The translations under genes and the position numbers were made by a program. The notes under the pieces were generated by a model that was given only the letters and a program-made list of their open reading frames with translations, did not search any database and was not told where the DNA came from. Positions 60,601 through 64,000 of a stretch of DNA of 64,000 nt are shown here, piece by piece. The stretch spans positions 558,001 to 622,000 of the forward strand of contig BSYQ01000001.1 of assembly GCA_030272585.1 (NCBI GenBank), given 5' to 3'. Numbering within the stretch: position 1 is the stretch's first letter; each line of letters begins with the position of its first letter. This DNA comes from Bryopsis sp. KO-2023. Taxonomy: Eukaryota > Chlorophyta > Ulvophyceae > Bryopsidales > Bryopsidaceae.

Positions 60601-60999
60601 CCTCCTCCTTCTTTTTTTGCTTCTTTTCAATTTTGGAAGGTGGTTTTGTAAATTTGGATGCATCACGCAGCAGGGATGTTGACCATATTCCTATTCCATC
60701 GATTATGCCTCCTGTGGCAAAGCGCTTCCCGGAGGGTTGGACATCCACTGACAATATCGCATCTGAAAAACCACAACTGGATTGATTGAATGACAACCTG
60801 AAGTTCTGTTCATTTTCCTCTGTCCTAGCTTTTTTGAAACTTTGACAAATTAGGCCAGGGAAAATGTTTTTTTTTTTCCCTTGCTCTCAGATGTTTTCGA
60901 AAAAACTGGGTTGTCGAAAGGAGCCACACCATTCTCGCCGTGGCAAACGCGGTGCACGATTTCCCAGTTAGGGTGGGGATAAGTGTCTAGATCCGCCAT
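57674..60999 (-). CDS. HIRA: HIRA histone H3.3 chaperone, WD40 protein
   Basis: Five exons in frame, 783 residues: 60930-60999, 59162-60762, 58586-58775, 58286-58450 and 57674-57999. HIRA deposits H3/H4 independently of replication and is nuclear. The start MADLDTYPHPNWEIVHRVCH leads into AILSVDVQPSGKRFATGG. WD40 repeats include VNVVRWSSDGRYLASGGDD, VVDLAWCPSSDSYLLC, VKGVAWDPRGEFIASQSDD, LSWSPDGGMLCAVG and VADLAWTPDGQILLAVSMHG, with HIRA-typical ISRYNPQIFRW. A low-complexity linker follows (Ser-rich, RKKRRITPTP as possible NLS). The C-terminal Hira domain reads MGLPANIVSLRIREDSRLMA to RIKIWDLDRRR. The ATG is the first in frame; the tiny first exon is supported by the phase-1 join. Confidence 0.9.
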
Positions 61000-61718
61000 C
61001 GCTCGGGCAGCAACTCGTAGAAGCGAGGCGGAAAGGACCCTCACAGACCCCCCACAGGCCCCCCATCAGCATCCGATTCATCCCATTGACACATCATAAT
61101 CCGAGTAATGGAGCACCGCGCGAAATCCGCTCGGGACACCCAACAATGCCACCTGTAGAGAGCTTTCGCAGGCGTCGGTGTGGACTGAATGACGACGTCC
61201 AAGGGGAAAGGGGGCCCGCTGACGCCGTCTTCGCCTGCCAGGGGAAATGATTCAATGGATTGATGGGGCCATATGCGGCAGCCATGTGAGTCACGGTGTA
61301 TGGTGGTTTTCCAAAGGGGGCTGAGTGTGTTGGATTGTGAGGGTGGGTGGCTGGTTTGCGAAACATCGTGGAGGTGGCTAATGTTGTGAAGCAAGTTCAG
61401 AAACCTTGTGTTGATGGGACCTTTTGAACACAAGCAAATAACACAGAACTGCCCCTTTCAAAAACTCCATACTTCTTCAATTCGATACATTCACCACCAT
61501 GAAACAGTGGGAGGCCCATTCCCCACCCGACTGCTTTCAATCCACCATCGACACGCACGACATCATTCACAGTAAACCACACCCCTCGCCAAAGAAAATT
61601 AAAACGTCGCTTCTTTCACGGTTCCCCACACCCAGCCTCTGTCTCCACCCCAAACCCCTGTTTTCAACTTGTTTACTTTCACCAGAAACTGGTGCATCGG
61701 GGCACTCTCTTTTTTTGC
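61000..61718. other. Intergenic between HIRA start and ARS2 end
   Basis: About 0.7 kb holding the HIRA promoter side and the ARS2 3' UTR. No gene seen. Confidence 0.5.
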
Positions 61719-64000
61719 TCACAAATCCCCATAGTCCAGGACTGCCCTGTTGTTCTGTGGGGCATCGAGGTCGTAGTAGTCCCTGTAGCCCCCGCCACCT
61801 CCTGCCCAAGGCCTTCCTCGGCCGGCAATAGCCCCACCCCGTCCAATCATGCCTCCACCCACAGCACGGGGGCCTTCCATTCCCATTTGACCCATCTCCA
61901 TTGGTGACATGGTTCCTGACGGGACTGGCTGGAGAATGAAAGGACCCAGGGGACCAGCACCTGAAAATCGTTTCAACAATCCATGGTCAAAACACGCGGC
62001 ATTACTTCATCCCATTCTACATGCAGAACAGGATAGGCTTAAAAGGAAGAAAGAAAAAGGGGGGCAGCAGGGCTTACCTGGAGCTGGGAGGAGGACTTGG
62101 CCCATTGGACCACCCATCATTGGAGAAGGCACCATTGGACCCATCATTCCACGGCCCCCCATGCCATGCCTTCCTGACATCGCCATCCCTCGGGGCCCAT
62201 GCCCTCCGAACATATCATTGAACCCATCAAAACCATGCTCGGCACCCTGAATGGCAAATATATATATATTTCACCCTGACATCCAAGAAAACAAGAAATT
62301 GGTGTGGTCTGACAGGCCTGCTCTTTCTGTTGGGACCCCACAAAGAGGGGAACAGGAGAAAGGACTCGCCTCGGTCATTGCTTCTGATTTCCGACGCTCC
62401 TCAAGCATTCTGTGCTCTTCTTCTTCCTTGTCTTTCTTGTAGTTCTCAAAATAGATGTCGTCCAAAATCTGGCAAGGCAGGTACAGACGTTCAAAACATC
62501 CGCCACCCCCAAAGGAAATGCCATAGCCAATTGAGCCATGCAAATTTCAAACTCAGACTAGTGGAGCCCACGCTATTCATACGAGCAGGAGTGAAGTTAC
62601 TCACAATTCCTTGAGAAACTCAAAGGGAAAAATCGATCAGCCTGAGCTACTCCGTTACAAACAACTCAACGTTTCATTCTGTCTAGGCATCGGCTCAACA
62701 ACCATACGCTCTTTTCTAAAAAAATCAGTTGATTTCGTACTTTGAATCAAGCCCAACCCACCTTCTCGTGTTCCGCCTCCACAACCAACGCATGCTTGAG
62801 TCGGATATGCTTGAGAACAAATTCTCTCCCAACAAACAGTTTGCTACTGAGTTTGTTGCCCCACCTGGACCAATGGGGGAAAAAAGAGGAAGCAAATAGC
62901 AGAACAACGTGTCAGAAATTGCATTTTGAAAGACTCATTGAACGCTCAGCACAATCCAGAAGGAAAGCGAGAATTTCAGTGTCTGGCATCGAAACCTAGC
63001 ACCCATCAGGGCACATATCCTGGGGTTCATTCACCCCTTTGCATGCCATTATCATATCAAAATTACCAGTCAGTCCCAAGCAACGCGCGACAGGCTTTGG
63101 GTGCAGTTCTTTCCAGCAAACTATATCAAAACTCTTCTTTCCCATGACGTGAATTTCGGCAGCAGAAAACTTGTCGATAAGCAGAATAGGATTCTTTTTT
63201 TTTCGATGAGGAAGCGGTAAAGAAAATATTGATATTGCCTGATGCAATTTGGGAGGAAGCGAAAGCAAGACATCTAGCCCTAAAATCTAGTTCCTGAGAG
63301 TGCCCACTCCATCCCCAACCAGCTTTCCAGCCAAAAAAGCATAACGATATTTCATCTTGCTGTGCATCCAATCAGGTCTATTCCCTGCCAGATAAAGGAA
63401 AACCGTAAAACAGGCTCAACACCCCCATGCTCCCCCCTCCCCCCCAAAAAGTGTATTTTAAAAAAATATTGGGGGGTTGAGGGGTTAATGATACTCACTT
63501 TTTCTCCCCAATGCGTGTGACCTGGGATTCAACGAAATCATCGACGGCTTGCTCCACCTGCAATACATCGGTTAGTTTTTTCTTTTCTTACCCCATTCAA
63601 AGACAAAATTTCAGCTTTTCTTTTCCCAGTCAAAAACAAAATTTCAGGAGCCTCCGGGAGATCACCTAATCTGGCAGAACAGTTTTTCGTTCACTTTTCT
63701 CCTACCTTTTTGGTCTGTGACTTAGCTTCCCAAGGGCCATCGTTGCTGAGTCTTCCATTCCAGAACTTATCGACCCGTTCCCTCAACTCTTCCAACATGC
63801 GCTTGTCTATTGACATGAAAAAAAAAGAATGTACAGTTGGCAAGTTGGTGAAAATAGCTTTCCAAAAACACATTTTCCAGCTCACTCCGAACATTACACA
63901 AATACATTGATATTCAGATTTTTTTTCTTTTGAAGGTGTTGGATACAAACCAGAAAAGATGAAAGCACCTGTTTCATTATCCGCCACTTCATTTGCTGCT
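61719..64000 (-). CDS. SRRT: ARS2/SERRATE zinc-finger RNA-processing factor, C-terminal part
   Basis: Nuclear factor linking the cap-binding complex to miRNA and other RNA processing. Exons in frame: 63969 to the window edge, 63706-63806, 63499-63557, 62762-62864, 62370-62468, 62078-62246 and 61719-61960. Seen: MLEELRERVDKFW; VEQAVDDFVESQVTRIGEKK leading into the zinc-finger region with LFVGREFVLKHIRLKHA; DIYFENYKKDKEEEEHRMLE; a Gly/Met/Pro/Arg-rich tail; and the conserved C-terminal signature YRDYYDLDAP...VLDYGDL. Human and plant homologues end with a similar YRDLDAP motif. The first Cys pair of the classical C2H2 finger is replaced in WGNKLSSKLF, so zinc binding may be altered. One intron (62247-62369) has a GC donor. 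The N-terminal half lies outside the window. Confidence 0.85.

Noticed and set aside
62996..63268. Minus frame with protein-like residues inside an ARS2 intron
   Set aside because: The exons on either side (63499-63557 and 62762-62864) already join in phase into the zinc-finger region; including it would break the family match.

Overview
The window is nuclear DNA of a eukaryote, most likely a photosynthetic protist. Genes are split by many short introns with GT..AG ends and strong pyrimidine tracts. One gene is a plastid-type MPBQ/MSBQ methyltransferase of tocopherol/plastoquinone synthesis, which points to an alga or another plastid-bearing lineage such as a chromerid or heterokont. The exact lineage cannot be fixed from sequence alone. 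The host genes are ordinary eukaryotic ones: cullin-4, a torsin-like AAA+ ATPase, an OSCA/TMEM63-type channel, a secreted GH5 mannanase, a SEC14/CRAL-TRIO protein, HIRA and ARS2/SERRATE.

Layout. 51-1334 (+): 3' end of cullin-4. 1895-23950: a 22 kb nest of retrotransposons. The outer element (+) has 327-bp LTRs differing at one base. A second, opposite-strand chromodomain Ty3/gypsy element sits inside its gag as LTR-internal-LTR-internal-LTR (2660-17863), an exact 7,480-bp tandem. Each internal copy carries the same 465-bp hAT-like MITE in its reverse transcriptase, and each MITE holds a tRNA-like sequence. 24529-25734 (-): torsin-like ATPase. 25965-31942 (+): ten-exon OSCA/TMEM63-type channel. 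33139-36371 (+): unrecognised coiled-coil gene. 36885-44250: repeat-rich stretch holding an unrecognised minus-strand gene with duplicated exons (40653-about 42905). 44270-49354 (-): thirteen-exon mannanase with PAN/Apple-like modules. 50404-50796 (-): small two-exon gene, divergent from 50935-53619 (+), a SEC14-like protein. 54582-56620 (+): MPBQ methyltransferase. 57674-60999 (-): HIRA. 61719 to the window edge (-): ARS2/SERRATE, incomplete at its 5' end.

The host genes show no operon-like or pathway clustering. The most informative part is the transposon nest: order of insertion, target duplications, defects and shared tRNA primer can all be read from the sequence. The inner element has an in-frame amber codon in gag, a MITE in RT and an alanine where the integrase catalytic glutamate is expected, yet its three LTRs look identical. 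Splice sites throughout were placed by hand from reading frame, GT/AG signals and remembered family similarity; none was tested by alignment or transcript data.
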